Notes: generated by a model not told the origin, from the letters alone. DNA of 64,000 bases from Adlercreutzia equolifaciens (GCF_029076695.1 NZ_JARFIK010000001.1:806001-870000); one strand, 5' to 3'. Counted from the stretch's first letter, positions 41,651 through 51,499 are shown. Numbers and translations: made by a program.

Positions 41651-43351
41651 ATGGACATGAATCGCCGAACGTTTCTTGGAGGAGCGGCTCTTTTCGGGGC
41701 GGCTCTGACTGCCACCGCTGCGGGATGCGCGCCTCAGGAGCCGGCGCGCGACGAGCTTTCGAAGACCGGGGCAAACGACGAGTCGTCGGCTCCCGCCTGG
41801 TTGGGGGAGGCGCCCGCCATCAGCGACGACGAGTGTGTGGAAACCCTCGACTGCGACATGCTGGTGGTAGGTGCTGGCTGCTCGGGGTATTTCGCCGCTT
41901 GCCATGGCGCCGAAGCCGGCGCGAAGGTGATCCTGATCGAGAAAGACGAGATCGGTCACGGCATTCGCGATTCTGGCTTCGGTGCTGTGGGGTCGCGGTA
42001 CCAGGTGGCGCACAACGTGAAGATCGACAAGGCAGAATATCTCAATGATTTGATTCGCTATGCCGACGGCCAGGTGAATCCGGCGCTTCATCGCAAATGG
42101 CTCGACTACTCCCATGAGGCCATCGACTGGTACGGCGATATCGTCGAGAGCATTGATGGGGCGCAGATTGACTTGGAGTGGAGCATGCCCGCTGAGCCGA
42201 CGCGCTATCACATGTGGCCGACCGGCCACGGCACCAACGATGGAAGCGAGCTGGTAGGAGGAATCCAGACGGCCGTGGTCGGCAAGGTGATGGAGCGGCT
42301 TGACGCGCGCATTCGGGATAACGGCGGCGATATCCGCTACCTGACCAAGCTCGAGCGTCTTATCTCCGAGCAGGGGGCGGTGGTTGGCGCCTACGCCTCC
42401 ACGGCGGACGGCATGATTCGTATCAATGCCTCCAGGGGCGTCGTAGTTGCCACGGGTGGATACTGCAACAACGAGGCTATGATGGCCGCGCTTCAGCCAG
42501 AGGTTATAGCCACCACGTCGGGCTGGTGCTGCCACGCCACACAGCCCGCTACCGGCGACGGCATCAAGGCGATGCTGTGGGAAGGGGCTCAGCTGGATCC
42601 AACCAGCACCGCGATGATTTTCGATCGTGGTTTGGTTTCTCCCGATACGGCCATTGCAGGACCCGACAGCGGCGGGTATTACTTCACGCTGGGAAGCCAG
42701 CCGTTCCTCAAAGTCAATTCGAAGGGCGAGCGCTTTATCAACGAGTCGACACCCTACGATTACGTGAGCCATGCGGCTCGCCGCTTCGGCGATCACGCCT
42801 ACTTTATGGTGTGGGATGCGAATTGGAGGGACGACGTACTGCGCTTCCATACCATCGGATGCTCCACCATTGACCTGCACGAGGGCGGAGACCAGCAGGC
42901 CATGGGCATCGAAGCCACGGCTGAGGAAATGGAAGCACTGGTAGAACAAGGATTGCTGGTGAAGGCCGACACGCTCGAGGAGCTGGCTGCGGGGCTGGGT
43001 ATTGATGCGACCACTTTTGCTGCAACGGTGGCACGTGCCAACGAGCTGTACGACAAGGGCGAAGACGAGGACTTCGGCAAAGAGCCCTTCCGCCTTTCCG
43101 CAATGAGAACGGCGCCTTTCTACGGGGCGAAGCTGGGCGGTTTGCTGCTCTGCACCCTCCATGGGGTGCAGGTGACCGGCGATTTCCAGGTGCTTGGCCC
43201 GAATGGCGACCCCATTCCGGGACTTTACGCCATCGGCAACGACATGGGCGGCTACTATGCCTCGAGCTATCCCAACTTCGGCGCCGGCACCAATGCCGGC
43301 CGATGCGCCACCCATGGCATGTTGCTTGGCCGTGCCCTGGCTCAGGCGTAA
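41651..43351 (+). CDS. Tat-exported FAD-dependent fumarate reductase-like lipoprotein
   Basis: A 566-aa flavoprotein. NRRTFLGGA at residues 4-12 is a Tat motif and TAAGC near residue 25 a lipobox, so the protein is probably a Tat-exported lipoprotein. The FAD-binding site is DMLVVGAGCSGYFAACHGAEAGA near 70, and the C-terminal FAD_binding_2 region is PGLYAIGNDMGGYYASSYPNFGAG. It lacks the haem and FMN-binding domains found in some relatives, so its electron donor is another protein. Many enzymes of this type in the family reduce C=C bonds of diet- or host-derived compounds. AGGAGGAAATC precedes ATG 41651. Confidence 0.87.
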   Translation: MDMNRRTFLGGAALFGAALTATAAGCAPQEPARDELSKTGANDESSAPAWLGEAPAISDDECVETLDCDMLVVGAGCSGYFAACHGAEAGAKVILIEKDEIGHGIRDSGFGAVGSRYQVAHNVKIDKAEYLNDLIRYADGQVNPALHRKWLDYSHEAIDWYGDIVESIDGAQIDLEWSMPAEPTRYHMWPTGHGTNDGSELVGGIQTAVVGKVMERLDARIRDNGGDIRYLTKLERLISEQGAVVGAYASTADGMIRINASRGVVVATGGYCNNEAMMAALQPEVIATTSGWCCHATQPATGDGIKAMLWEGAQLDPTSTAMIFDRGLVSPDTAIAGPDSGGYYFTLGSQPFLKVNSKGERFINESTPYDYVSHAARRFGDHAYFMVWDANWRDDVLRFHTIGCSTIDLHEGGDQQAMGIEATAEEMEALVEQGLLVKADTLEELAAGLGIDATTFAATVARANELYDKGEDEDFGKEPFRLSAMRTAPFYGAKLGGLLLCTLHGVQVTGDFQVLGPNGDPIPGLYAIGNDMGGYYASSYPNFGAGTNAGRCATHGMLLGRALAQA

Positions 43352-43412
43352 AGCGAAGATCGGCGCTGAGACAAGCGCCGGGCGCGTGATCGCCCAAGAA
43401 GCCCTCCCCCGA

Positions 43413-43440
43413 GCGGCCGCCACCTGGCGGTCGCTTTTTT
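43413..43440 (+). terminator. terminator of the flavin reductase gene
   Basis: GCGGCCGCC-ACCT-GGCGGTCGC followed by six T. Confidence 0.85.
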
Positions 43441-43459
43441 GTGTGCGGGCAAACCCAGG

Positions 43460-45070
43460 CTATTGAGAGGCAAGGGGCAAGCGCAGGGTGAAAACGGTGC
43501 CTTCGGCGGCAGAGCTGGCCGCCGTGAGAGACCCTCGGTGGCCGCGAGCGATATCCTGGGCGATGGCCAGCCCCAGGCCGTAGCCGTTGGGAGCGCCGTC
43601 GGTGCTCTCGGAATGAGACGTCGTGGCCGTGGCGCCACTCGCTGAGGCTGCCGTCGCATTGTCGGCAGCCTCAGCGCTGGTCAGCGATGTGCCGGTTTCC
43701 GCCGCCAGCGCGCCATGGGTGCGGGCCTTGTCTACGCGGTAGAAGCGGTCGAACAGGTGGGCCAGGTCTTCTTCGGCAATAACGTCGCCGGTATTGCGCA
43801 CGCGCAGGCAGGCTGTGCGCTCCTCGGCGCGCAGGGTCACCTCGACGCAGCCCCCGGGGTTCGTGTACTTGCACGCGTTGTCCAGCAGCACCGCCACCAG
43901 GCGCTGCAACCGACGCTCGTCGCCGGCAACGGTTAGTCCCGATTGCACGGTGCTCTCCCAGATCAATCCTCGTTCAAAGGCCACCGATTCAAAGGTGAGG
44001 GCCTCGCCGTCTACCAGGCGGCTGAAGTTCACGGGGGTGCGCGGCACGGCAGCGGCTGCGGCTGACGAGCGCGCCAGGTCCAACATGTCGGTGACCAGGC
44101 CCTGCATGCGCTCGGCTTCCATTTGGGTGCTCTCGATCCACTGGGCCTGACTGGCGATGGTCTCGCCCTTGCGCTTGCGCAGAATGGCATTGTTGGCCAG
44201 GATGACGGTCAGGGGCGTTTTCAATTCATGGGACGCATCGGCAACGAACTGCTGCTGTTGGGTCCAGGCCTGCTGCACCGGCCTGAGGGCCCAGCGGGAG
44301 AAGACAAGATTGAGCAGGAAGAGGATGGCCAGGGCACCCACGCCGACGCCGGCCAGCACCAGGGCCAGCGACCTCCACGATTCCGCAGCGGCGCTGTCGG
44401 CAAAGGCCACCACAGTGGCGGGGCCGACGGTCTGCTTCGCGAAGAACAGGCCGTCGCTGTCGAGGAGGCCTCGTGAAGCCGCGGAGGTAGTGGCCTGCGT
44501 CAGGGCATCGACCAGTACGGCCTCGGGCACCGAGGCGCTGGAGTATTCGGGAAGGGCAACCGCCGTGCCGTTTTCGCAGTAGTACACCGCCATGGGCAGG
44601 GGCGTCTCGCCGCCCGTGCGCGGATCGCCGCCAATTTGGGGCGGCGCGAACCCCTCGTCGCTCTCGGTGGTTGCGTTCGCGTCCGGTGCGGCTCCGTCCT
44701 GGGGTGTGGCGGTGCCCTCTGGCTGCTCGCCCGGATCGGCGGGATCCGTGGGAATGTGGGGAACGCCCGGCGTGTCGTTGGCGGGCGCTTCCTCGAAGGG
44801 GAGCAGCGGATTTTTCTCGGGCACCAGCTGGGGCCGCTCGATGGCGCGGTTGGCCGCCTGGGCCAGGGTGCGGTACACGTCGTCGGTGTCGCTGCGATAG
44901 TCCATGTAGCAGATGGCGGCGAACGAACCGGCCAAAACAAGCGTGGCCAGGGCCATGTTCACCGCAATGAATTTGATGCGCAGCCGTCGCAGCAAGGGTA
45001 GCGTGCCCCCGGTGCGGTCTGGCGCCGGCAGGTGGTCGATGAGAATGTCGAGAGGGGAGCGCATGGGCAC
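43460..45070 (-). CDS. sensor histidine kinase
   Basis: A 536-aa kinase. Membrane segments lie at about residues 30-52 and 235-255. The extracellular region between them has an Asp/Pro/Glu/Gly-rich stretch of about 70 residues. The H-box is VADASHELKTPLTVILANNAIL, the N-box LVAVLLDNACKYTNPGG, and the G2-box GYGLGLAIAQDIARGH; an insertion rich in Ala/Thr (about 465-505) precedes the last box. The start is GTG 45070 or ATG 45064; no clear ribosome site separates them. It lies downstream of its response regulator. Confidence 0.88.
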   Translation of the reverse strand: MPMRSPLDILIDHLPAPDRTGGTLPLLRRLRIKFIAVNMALATLVLAGSFAAICYMDYRSDTDDVYRTLAQAANRAIERPQLVPEKNPLLPFEEAPANDTPGVPHIPTDPADPGEQPEGTATPQDGAAPDANATTESDEGFAPPQIGGDPRTGGETPLPMAVYYCENGTAVALPEYSSASVPEAVLVDALTQATTSAASRGLLDSDGLFFAKQTVGPATVVAFADSAAAESWRSLALVLAGVGVGALAILFLLNLVFSRWALRPVQQAWTQQQQFVADASHELKTPLTVILANNAILRKRKGETIASQAQWIESTQMEAERMQGLVTDMLDLARSSAAAAAVPRTPVNFSRLVDGEALTFESVAFERGLIWESTVQSGLTVAGDERRLQRLVAVLLDNACKYTNPGGCVEVTLRAEERTACLRVRNTGDVIAEEDLAHLFDRFYRVDKARTHGALAAETGTSLTSAEAADNATAASASGATATTSHSESTDGAPNGYGLGLAIAQDIARGHRGSLTAASSAAEGTVFTLRLPLASQ

Positions 45071-45088
45071 GGCTCAGCGCGGCGCGGC

Positions 45089-45781
45089 TTAGCGGTCAGC
45101 GCTCTCGTCGGCGCCCTCGACGAAGCGATAGCCGACGGAGCGGATGGTCTCGATGATGGAGGACGATCCCAGATGCGTCAGCTTCTTACGCAGAAACGAG
45201 ATATAGGCCTCCACGTTATTGTCGCCGGCGCTGGAATCGGGCCCCCAGGCGCGGCCGATGAGCGCGTCCTTAGAGATGACGGCGCCCGGGGAGGCCATGA
45301 GAATGCGCGCGATGGCGTATTCCTTCTGGCTGAGACGAATGGTGGAATCGCCGCAGGTAAGGTCGAAGCTTTCCAGGTCCAGGGAGAGGTCGCCGGCCTT
45401 CAGCGTCTCGAACATCACGTCGCCCTGGCGGCGGGTGAGGGCGCGCAGGTGCGCCATCAGCTCGGCCGGGGAGAAGGGCTTGGTCATGTAGTCGTCGGCC
45501 CCGGCGTCGAGCCCCGTGATCTTATCCTGGGTGCCGTCGCGGGCCGTGAGCAGCAAGATGGGCGTGCTCACATGGGCGCGCCGCAGACTTTGCGCCACGG
45601 TGAAGCCGTCGGCCTTGGGCAACATGACGTCCAAGATGATGACGTCGTAAATACCCGATGAGCCGTAATCGATGCCCGCCTGGCCGTCGTGGACCAAATC
45701 GACCCCATAGCCGTTGTCTTCCAGAATGCGGCCGAGCGCCTCGGCGAGGCGGACGTCGTCTTCTACTACCAGAACGCGCAT
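45089..45781 (-). CDS. OmpR-family response regulator
   Basis: A 230-aa regulator beginning MRVLVVEDD. The acceptor is D51 in IILDVMLPKADG, and the conserved lysine is in YMTKPFSPAEL. The winged-helix domain ends with VEAYISFLRKKLTHLG and SVGYRFVEG. ATG 45781 is preceded by AAGGGGG; the frame extends 16 codons upstream without a better site. It pairs with the kinase gene 18 nt downstream and is divergent from the VTC operon, its likely target. Confidence 0.9.
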   Translation of the reverse strand: MRVLVVEDDVRLAEALGRILEDNGYGVDLVHDGQAGIDYGSSGIYDVIILDVMLPKADGFTVAQSLRRAHVSTPILLLTARDGTQDKITGLDAGADDYMTKPFSPAELMAHLRALTRRQGDVMFETLKAGDLSLDLESFDLTCGDSTIRLSQKEYAIARILMASPGAVISKDALIGRAWGPDSSAGDNNVEAYISFLRKKLTHLGSSSIIETIRSVGYRFVEGADESADR

Positions 45782-45852
45782 GGCGGCCCCCTTGGGTCCC
45801 GAAAGGCGGATGTTTGCTGCGAGTTCCATTGTAGCGGCGCGGCTGAAAGCTC

Positions 45853-45887
45853 CCTGAAAAAATCCGCTGCTTCAGGCACTTTTCAGG
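45853..45887. promoter_or_regulatory. TTCAGG repeats between the response regulator and the VTC operon
   Basis: TTCAGG at 45871-45876 and 45882-45887 are direct repeats 11 bp apart, and an inverted CCTGAA lies at 45853-45858. Direct half-sites one helical turn apart are typical of OmpR-family binding. The sites lie 45-80 nt before the VTC gene. Confidence 0.5.
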
Positions 45888-45931
45888 ATATCCCCGTAGG
45901 ATTGCCTTCGCTTTGAGAGGAAGGAAAGAGC

Positions 45932-46939
45932 ATGGGCGGCTATCACAGCGTCTTCAAGCGCGTCGAGAAGAAGTATCGCATCGACCCCGCGCAGCGTCGG
46001 GCCGTCGAGGCGGCGGCTGCGGCGTGCATGGCCGTGGATGCCTACGGGCGCACGCGCATCACCAGTCTGTATTTGGACACACCCGATCGGGCGATGATTG
46101 CACGGTCGGTGGAGAAGCCTCTGTACAAGGAGAAGCTGCGCCTGCGCGCCTATGGCGAAGCAGCCGGGCTGGCGCTCATGGCTGCGTTCATGGTTGGCCC
46201 GATGGTGCGCGCACTCGGGGAGCCGCCGCTCTCCGAAGCTGAGGTGGAAGCCCGGGCGCAAGCTGGCTGCTCGATGGCCGGCTTGGCTGATCCCTTGGCG
46301 GTGACGGTGTTCTTCGGCATTAAGAAGAAGTTCAAGGGCATTGTGTACAAGCGGCGCTTGGCCCTTTCGTTGCCGGCGGCGTTGGCCTTCGTTAGCGGCA
46401 CGGCCTACGAAGTGGCCAGCACGCGCTGGCCTCTGGCCGATCCAGGGCAGGCCGTCGAGGCGCTCAATGCCCAGACGCGCCAGATTGCCCGCGAGCTGGA
46501 GGCGGCCATGGGCCGCGCTGCGCCGCTCGTTCCCTCCATGGGCATTGCCTGCGACCGCGAGGCCTGGGCTGTGCGGGGGGCGTTGCTGCCCGATGGCGAG
46601 TTTGAGGGCGAGGTCGACGGCCTGGCGGACGCGCTGTTCGATCCCGAGCTGCGGCTTACCTTCGACGATCGACTGGAGTATTGGGATTGCTTCCGACCCC
46701 AGGCGGGATGGTGCCCCATTATCGCGCCCCAGGAGTCCATCCTCGAGATCAAAAGCGCCGGACCGTATCCGCGCTGGTTGGTGACAGCGCTGTCGGCCCA
46801 CGCCATCTACCCCGCCTCCTTCACCAAATATGGCAATGCTTATCAGCTCAGCAAGAAACAGCGGCCAGTGCGGCGGGGTGCATCAAACCAACTGTTTTTG
46901 GCACCAGCACTGAAAAAAGAGAGGATTCATTATGCTTGA
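45932..46939 (+). CDS. VTC-domain (polyphosphate polymerase-like) protein
   Basis: A 335-aa cytoplasmic protein. It starts MGGYHSVFKRVEKKYRI and has TSLYLDTPD near residue 47, YKEKLRLRAYG near 69, FFGIKKKFKGIVYKRR near 130 and LEIKSAGPYPRWL near 272. These basic clusters line the tunnel of VTC domains, which make polyphosphate from ATP in eukaryotes. In bacteria VTC proteins often sit with DUF4956 and carbohydrate-binding or CotH proteins, as here; their activity there is not settled. It overlaps the next gene by 8 nt. Confidence 0.85.
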   Translation: MGGYHSVFKRVEKKYRIDPAQRRAVEAAAAACMAVDAYGRTRITSLYLDTPDRAMIARSVEKPLYKEKLRLRAYGEAAGLALMAAFMVGPMVRALGEPPLSEAEVEARAQAGCSMAGLADPLAVTVFFGIKKKFKGIVYKRRLALSLPAALAFVSGTAYEVASTRWPLADPGQAVEALNAQTRQIARELEAAMGRAAPLVPSMGIACDREAWAVRGALLPDGEFEGEVDGLADALFDPELRLTFDDRLEYWDCFRPQAGWCPIIAPQESILEIKSAGPYPRWLVTALSAHAIYPASFTKYGNAYQLSKKQRPVRRGASNQLFLAPALKKERIHYA

Positions 46940-47627
46940 TGCTACGTTTACGTCGGTTTTTGGGACGTCCGAGTCGCTGGTAGGGGCGGTCTCTACGGGC
47001 GGCTTCCTGGTCTGCTGCCTGTTCTCGGTGGTGCTGGGCGCCGCCTGCGCCGCCATCTACATGTTCCGCCACAATTACTCGAAGAACTTCGTGGTCACGC
47101 TGGCGCTGCTGCCCCTCATTGTGCAGATGGTCATCACCTTGGTGAACGGCAACTTGGGCGCGGGCATTGCGGTTATGGGCGTGTTCAACCTGGTGCGTTT
47201 CCGTTCCATCCCCGGTTCGGCGAAGGACATCGGCAGCGTGTTTCTGGCCATGGCCATCGGCCTGGCCACGGGCATGGGCTTTCTGGTGCTGGCCTGCGTG
47301 TTCACCGTGGTGGTGGGCGTGGTGAACTTGCTGTTCGTGCTGACGCCCTTCGGCAAGCCGCGGGAGCCGGGCAAGACGCTGCGCATTACCATCCCCGAGG
47401 ATCTGGAGTACGACGGCGTGTTCGACGAGGTACTCGATCGCTATGCGGCCGAGGCGGAGCTGACCGAGGTTACCACCACGAACATGGGCAGCCTCTTCCA
47501 GCTCACCTATCAGCTGCGGCTGCGCCAGCCGGGGCTGGAGAAGGCCATGATCGACGAGCTGCGCTGTCTGAACGGGAACTTGAAGATTTCCCTGGGTATG
47601 ACCCCGGCGGGGCGCGAGACGCTCTAG
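46932..47627 (+). CDS. DUF4956 family membrane protein
   Basis: A 231-aa protein with four membrane segments in residues 20-130 and a soluble C-terminal domain of about 90 residues. GNLGAGIAVMGVFNLVRFRS through SAKDIGSVFLAMAIGLATGMG is characteristic of DUF4956. It likely forms a membrane complex with the VTC protein and may move or anchor its product. It overlaps the VTC gene and is followed 58 nt later by a surface lipoprotein gene. Confidence 0.85.
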   Translation: MLDATFTSVFGTSESLVGAVSTGGFLVCCLFSVVLGAACAAIYMFRHNYSKNFVVTLALLPLIVQMVITLVNGNLGAGIAVMGVFNLVRFRSIPGSAKDIGSVFLAMAIGLATGMGFLVLACVFTVVVGVVNLLFVLTPFGKPREPGKTLRITIPEDLEYDGVFDEVLDRYAAEAELTEVTTTNMGSLFQLTYQLRLRQPGLEKAMIDELRCLNGNLKISLGMTPAGRETL

Positions 47628-47685
47628 CGCTTGCGGCTCGGCCACTCGCCAACAAATTCAAGGAAAGAACGAGAGGGAGAGATCT

Positions 47686-49905
47686 ATGGTGCGAAGAAGC
47701 ATGAAACGAATGACAGGACCGACGCGCCGGGCGCTTTGGGCCCGCGGGGCGGTGGCCTCGGCCCTGGCGGCTACTTTGGCGCTGTCCGGCTGCACGGTTG
47801 CCGCGTCCGACGCCGATGATGCCGATACGGCGGGCTCGTCGACAGAAGGTGCGGCCAGCAGCGAGGAAGAGGTGGATTGGGCTTCCCTCATTGATATTGC
47901 GGGTATGGATTTCTCCTATTCCGACCGCGATAAGGACGCCAGCTATGACGAAGCGTCGGCAACGAAGATTGTCTTGGCGGGGCAGTCGGCCTCGGTGGAG
48001 GGCGACGGCGCCTCCGTTGAAGGCGCGACGGTCACTATTTCGGCGGCGGGCACCTATGTGCTTACCGGCGAGTTGTCCGCGGGTTCTGTAGTGGTGGATG
48101 CCGCCAAGGAAGACAAGGTGCAGCTGGTGCTCGACGGGGTTTCGATTCGCAACGAGGCAGGGCCGGCCCTGAACGTCCAGCAGGCGGACAAGGTGTTTGT
48201 CACGCTGGCGGTGGATACGCAGAACACTCTGGCCGACGGCGCTTCCTATACGCTGGAGGAAGGGGAGGACGAGCCTAACGCGGCACTTTACTCCAAGGAC
48301 GACCTGACCATCAACGGCGCTGGTGCGTTAACCGTAGAGGGCAATTACCGTCATGGGGTGAATTCCAAGGACGACCTGGTCATCACCGGTGGTGCCGTAA
48401 CGGTGACGGCGAAGGAGGACGCCCTGCGCGGCAAGGACTGCGTGAAGGTAGCCGACGGCTCCTTCGCCCTGACAGCCGGTGGCGACGGCGTGAAGTCTAG
48501 CAACGATGAGGATCCCACCCGGGGCTTCGTCAGCATTGACGGTGGCACCTTTGCCATCGAGGCGGGCGACGAGGGCTTCCAGGCGGCGACCTATCTGCGG
48601 CTTGCGGGAGGTGAGGCGCAGGTGAAGGCTGCCGATCACGCCCTGCGCTCGGATATCGAAGCGGCTCTGATCGACGGCGTCTATACCGTCGAGGCAGGCG
48701 GCAAGGGCATGAACGCCGAAACGAAGTTCACCCAGGACGGCGGCACGCTGACTGTGACGGGCTGCGACGAAGGCATTGAGGCCCAAGAAGTGATCATCAA
48801 CGACGGTGTAGTGGACATCGTGGCCTCCGACGACGGCATCAACGCCGCCAAGGCCGAGCGTGCCTCCAACGACAACGAGACAGCAGAGACAGCGGGCGAC
48901 GCCCAAGATGCACCCGCCGCTTCGGGCGGCAGCGAAGGGGCTGGCTCGGCTGACGGCGCAACCGAGAGTGGCGATGCGTCGGGTGCTGACGGCGATGCGC
49001 AGCGCCCCGAGGGGGACGGCCAGACGCCCCCTGCTCTGCCCGACGGGCAAGACGGCCAGACGCCCCCCGAACTGCCAGAGGGCGCAGAGCCCGGCGATGG
49101 TCAGACGCCGCCCGAGCTGCCCGAAGGCGTTGACCCCGGCCAGCAGCCCGAGGGCCAGGCGCCCGAGTCTCCCGCAGGCCAGCAGGGCGAGCGTCCCGAA
49201 ATGCCCGAAGGTATGGAGCCTGGGCAACGCCCCGAGGGGGACGGCCAGGGCGGCCCCGGCGGCATGCCGGGCGGCGCCGGCGGCCCGGTGGCCGATAATG
49301 CCAGCGAGCAATGCCTCATTCAGATCAACGGCGGCTCGGTCTCTATCGATGCGGGCGGCGATGGCCTGGATTCCAACGGCTATGTGGAGGTGACGGGCGG
49401 CACCGTGCTGGCCAATGGCTCGGCTGGCGGTGGCGACAGCGCCCTGGACTACGAATACGGCGCCACCATCACGGGCGGCACCGTGCTGCTGGCGGGCTCG
49501 ACGGGTATGGCCGAGACTTTCTCGGAGGGCAGTACGCAGCCTTTCGCTTTGGTGGAAGCTGCCGGCTCGGCAAACAGCGCGCTGGTTCTGACCGACGAGG
49601 CCGGCCAGGAGCTGGCGTCCTATACCGTGCCGAAGGCCTTCCAGTGCGTGGTGGTGTCGGCGCCGGCGTTGACCGAGGGCGCCACGGGGGCGTTGACGGT
49701 GGATGGTGCCACAACGGACTTTACGGTGTCCACCACGCCGACGGGCGGCATGGGAGCTATAGGCGGTCGCGGCGGCGGTCCCCGTGGCGAACGTCCCGAC
49801 GGGAATAGCGCTTCGGAGGACAAGGGCTCCCAAGACGGGGCTTCGGAGGCGCCGCAGCAAGGCGGCGCTGGGCAAGCGAGCCCGCAAGCTGAGGTGACAG
49901 CCTAG
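47686..49905 (+). CDS. carbohydrate-binding-domain lipoprotein (DUF4353-like)
   Basis: A 739-aa lipoprotein with lipobox ALSGC near residue 36. Residues about 95-395 and 540-690 form right-handed beta-helix-like repeats (SKDDLTINGAGALTVEGNYR, SKDDLVITGGAVTVTAKEDA, SIDAGGDGLDSNGYVEVTGG), as in Cthe_2159-type carbohydrate-binding proteins. They are interrupted by a Pro/Glu/Gly/Gln-rich segment (about 415-530) with repeated QTPPELPEG units. The C-terminus is Gly/Ser/Gln-rich. It is the exported partner of the VTC/DUF4956 pair. GAGAGGGAGAG precedes ATG 47686. Confidence 0.82.
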   Translation: MVRRSMKRMTGPTRRALWARGAVASALAATLALSGCTVAASDADDADTAGSSTEGAASSEEEVDWASLIDIAGMDFSYSDRDKDASYDEASATKIVLAGQSASVEGDGASVEGATVTISAAGTYVLTGELSAGSVVVDAAKEDKVQLVLDGVSIRNEAGPALNVQQADKVFVTLAVDTQNTLADGASYTLEEGEDEPNAALYSKDDLTINGAGALTVEGNYRHGVNSKDDLVITGGAVTVTAKEDALRGKDCVKVADGSFALTAGGDGVKSSNDEDPTRGFVSIDGGTFAIEAGDEGFQAATYLRLAGGEAQVKAADHALRSDIEAALIDGVYTVEAGGKGMNAETKFTQDGGTLTVTGCDEGIEAQEVIINDGVVDIVASDDGINAAKAERASNDNETAETAGDAQDAPAASGGSEGAGSADGATESGDASGADGDAQRPEGDGQTPPALPDGQDGQTPPELPEGAEPGDGQTPPELPEGVDPGQQPEGQAPESPAGQQGERPEMPEGMEPGQRPEGDGQGGPGGMPGGAGGPVADNASEQCLIQINGGSVSIDAGGDGLDSNGYVEVTGGTVLANGSAGGGDSALDYEYGATITGGTVLLAGSTGMAETFSEGSTQPFALVEAAGSANSALVLTDEAGQELASYTVPKAFQCVVVSAPALTEGATGALTVDGATTDFTVSTTPTGGMGAIGGRGGGPRGERPDGNSASEDKGSQDGASEAPQQGGAGQASPQAEVTA

Positions 49906-49985
49906 AAACCGCCGACCGTCATCGGGCAACAAACGGGAAAAGGACGGGAAGTTTGCGCTAGACTAGTGCATTGCAGAACGCGGTT

Positions 49986-50033
49986 ACGGCCCTGGGGCGC
50001 AGTAATATCTACGCTGCCCGGGGCCGTTTTTTT
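49986..50033 (+). terminator. terminator of the VTC operon
   Basis: ACGGCCCTGGGGC (49986-49998) pairs with GCCCGGGGCCGT (50016-50027) with one mismatch and one bulge, followed by seven T. Confidence 0.8.
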
Positions 50034-50080
50034 GTGCACGAGGTCCCTGGAAACTGACGGTTTTACGGGAAAGGGTTCTC

Positions 50081-51499
50081 ATGCAATCGGATGCTTTGCC
50101 GGCCTCGCGCGGCTCATCGCTGACGGCGCTGCTGGGCGTCTTCTATGCCTGCGGCTTTCTGGCGGGCTTCAACGAGAATCTGGTGAACATGGCGCTGGTG
50201 GCCATTATGGATGCGTTCAGCGTCGATGCGGTTACGGCCCAATGGCTGGTCACCGGCTATATGATTGCCGTCACGGTGGTGGTGACGTGCATGGCCTATC
50301 TCTACCGCCGCTTTTCCATGCGCGCGCTGTTTCTGACGGCTTCGGCGCTGAGCATGGCGGGGTCGTTGGGCGGCCTCGTGGCTCCCAACTTTGTCGTACT
50401 CATGATAGCCCGCCTGGTCCAGGCTGCGGGCACCGGTGTTTTCATTCCCCTTATGATGAACGTCATTGTCGACAAGGTGCCCCATCAGAATATGGGCACC
50501 TATCTGGCCGTAGGCAGCTGCATGATCACGCTGGGACCGGCCACGGCGCCCATCGTGACGGGCTTTCTCGTCAGCGACTGGGGATGGCGCAGCGTATTCG
50601 TCGTGCCTCTTGCGGCAGCGGCGCTACTTCTTTTGGTGGGCTTTGTGGTGGTGCGCGACCGTCGCCCAGGCCAGCGCAAGGCCCTCGACGGCGTCTCGGT
50701 GCTGCTGACGGCGTTGGGCGTCACTCTGCTTTCCTGGGGCTTGTCGGAGCTGACGCTGCAGCCCGTGGCTGGCATGGCGGCTTTGGCCGCCGCGGTGGGC
50801 GTGCTGGCGCTTTTTGCGTGGCGGCAGCAGCGTCTCGCGTCTCCCTTGGTGAGCATGGCCCCCTTCGGCCAGCGCTCGTTTTGGCCGGCGGCTCTGCTAG
50901 TGGTGATCACCATGATGACCTACTTCTCGCTCAGCGTGCTGGCGCCGCTGTACTTCGAGGAAGCGGCGGGTCTGACCGCCTCGCTGGCAGGTTTGCTCAT
51001 GGTGGCGCCGGTGCTGGCCAATGCTACGGCGTCGCTGGTGTCGGGACGCGTCCTTGATCGCAAGGGGGAGTGGCCGCTTCTGCCTGCTGGGCTGCTGGTG
51101 GCGGTCGTGGGACTGCTGGCGGCTCTGGGCGGCGCTCTCCAGCAAAGCGTTGTCATGGTGACGGTGGGGCTCTTCTTCGGCTATCTGGGCACGGGCATGG
51201 TGCTGTCGCCGGCGCAAACGGCGGGGCTGCGCCGTCTTCCCGACGAGCTTGACTCCCATGGCGTGTCGCTTATGAGCATGGCGGTGCAGCTGGCTGCCTG
51301 CTTGGGGCCGGCGGCCTACGTGGGCGTGATGAGCTCGGCGGCCGCGCGGGCCGCGGCGGGCGGTGCGGCGGCAGGAGCGGCTTCGGCCACGGGCTTTGCC
51401 TGGGCCATGGGGGCGGCTCTCGTGGTGGCCGTGGCAGGATTGGTGCTGGCCGCCATCTACGCCCGAGCTATGCGCTCCCTGTCCGCAGCGGGGCGGTAG
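50081..51499 (+). CDS. MFS transporter, drug efflux (DHA2-like)
   Basis: A 472-aa protein with 12 to 14 membrane segments. It shows MDAFSVDAVTAQWLVTGYMI near residue 41 (the W-L-x-T-x-Y pattern of DHA transporters), the motif C-like GPATAPIVTGFLVSDWGWRSVF near 150, and LDRKGEWPLLPAG in the central loop. It probably exports toxic compounds by proton antiport. No regulator gene is adjacent on the same unit. AAAGGG precedes ATG 50081. Confidence 0.85.
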   Translation: MQSDALPASRGSSLTALLGVFYACGFLAGFNENLVNMALVAIMDAFSVDAVTAQWLVTGYMIAVTVVVTCMAYLYRRFSMRALFLTASALSMAGSLGGLVAPNFVVLMIARLVQAAGTGVFIPLMMNVIVDKVPHQNMGTYLAVGSCMITLGPATAPIVTGFLVSDWGWRSVFVVPLAAAALLLLVGFVVVRDRRPGQRKALDGVSVLLTALGVTLLSWGLSELTLQPVAGMAALAAAVGVLALFAWRQQRLASPLVSMAPFGQRSFWPAALLVVITMMTYFSLSVLAPLYFEEAAGLTASLAGLLMVAPVLANATASLVSGRVLDRKGEWPLLPAGLLVAVVGLLAALGGALQQSVVMVTVGLFFGYLGTGMVLSPAQTAGLRRLPDELDSHGVSLMSMAVQLAACLGPAAYVGVMSSAAARAAAGGAAAGAASATGFAWAMGAALVVAVAGLVLAAIYARAMRSLSAAGR

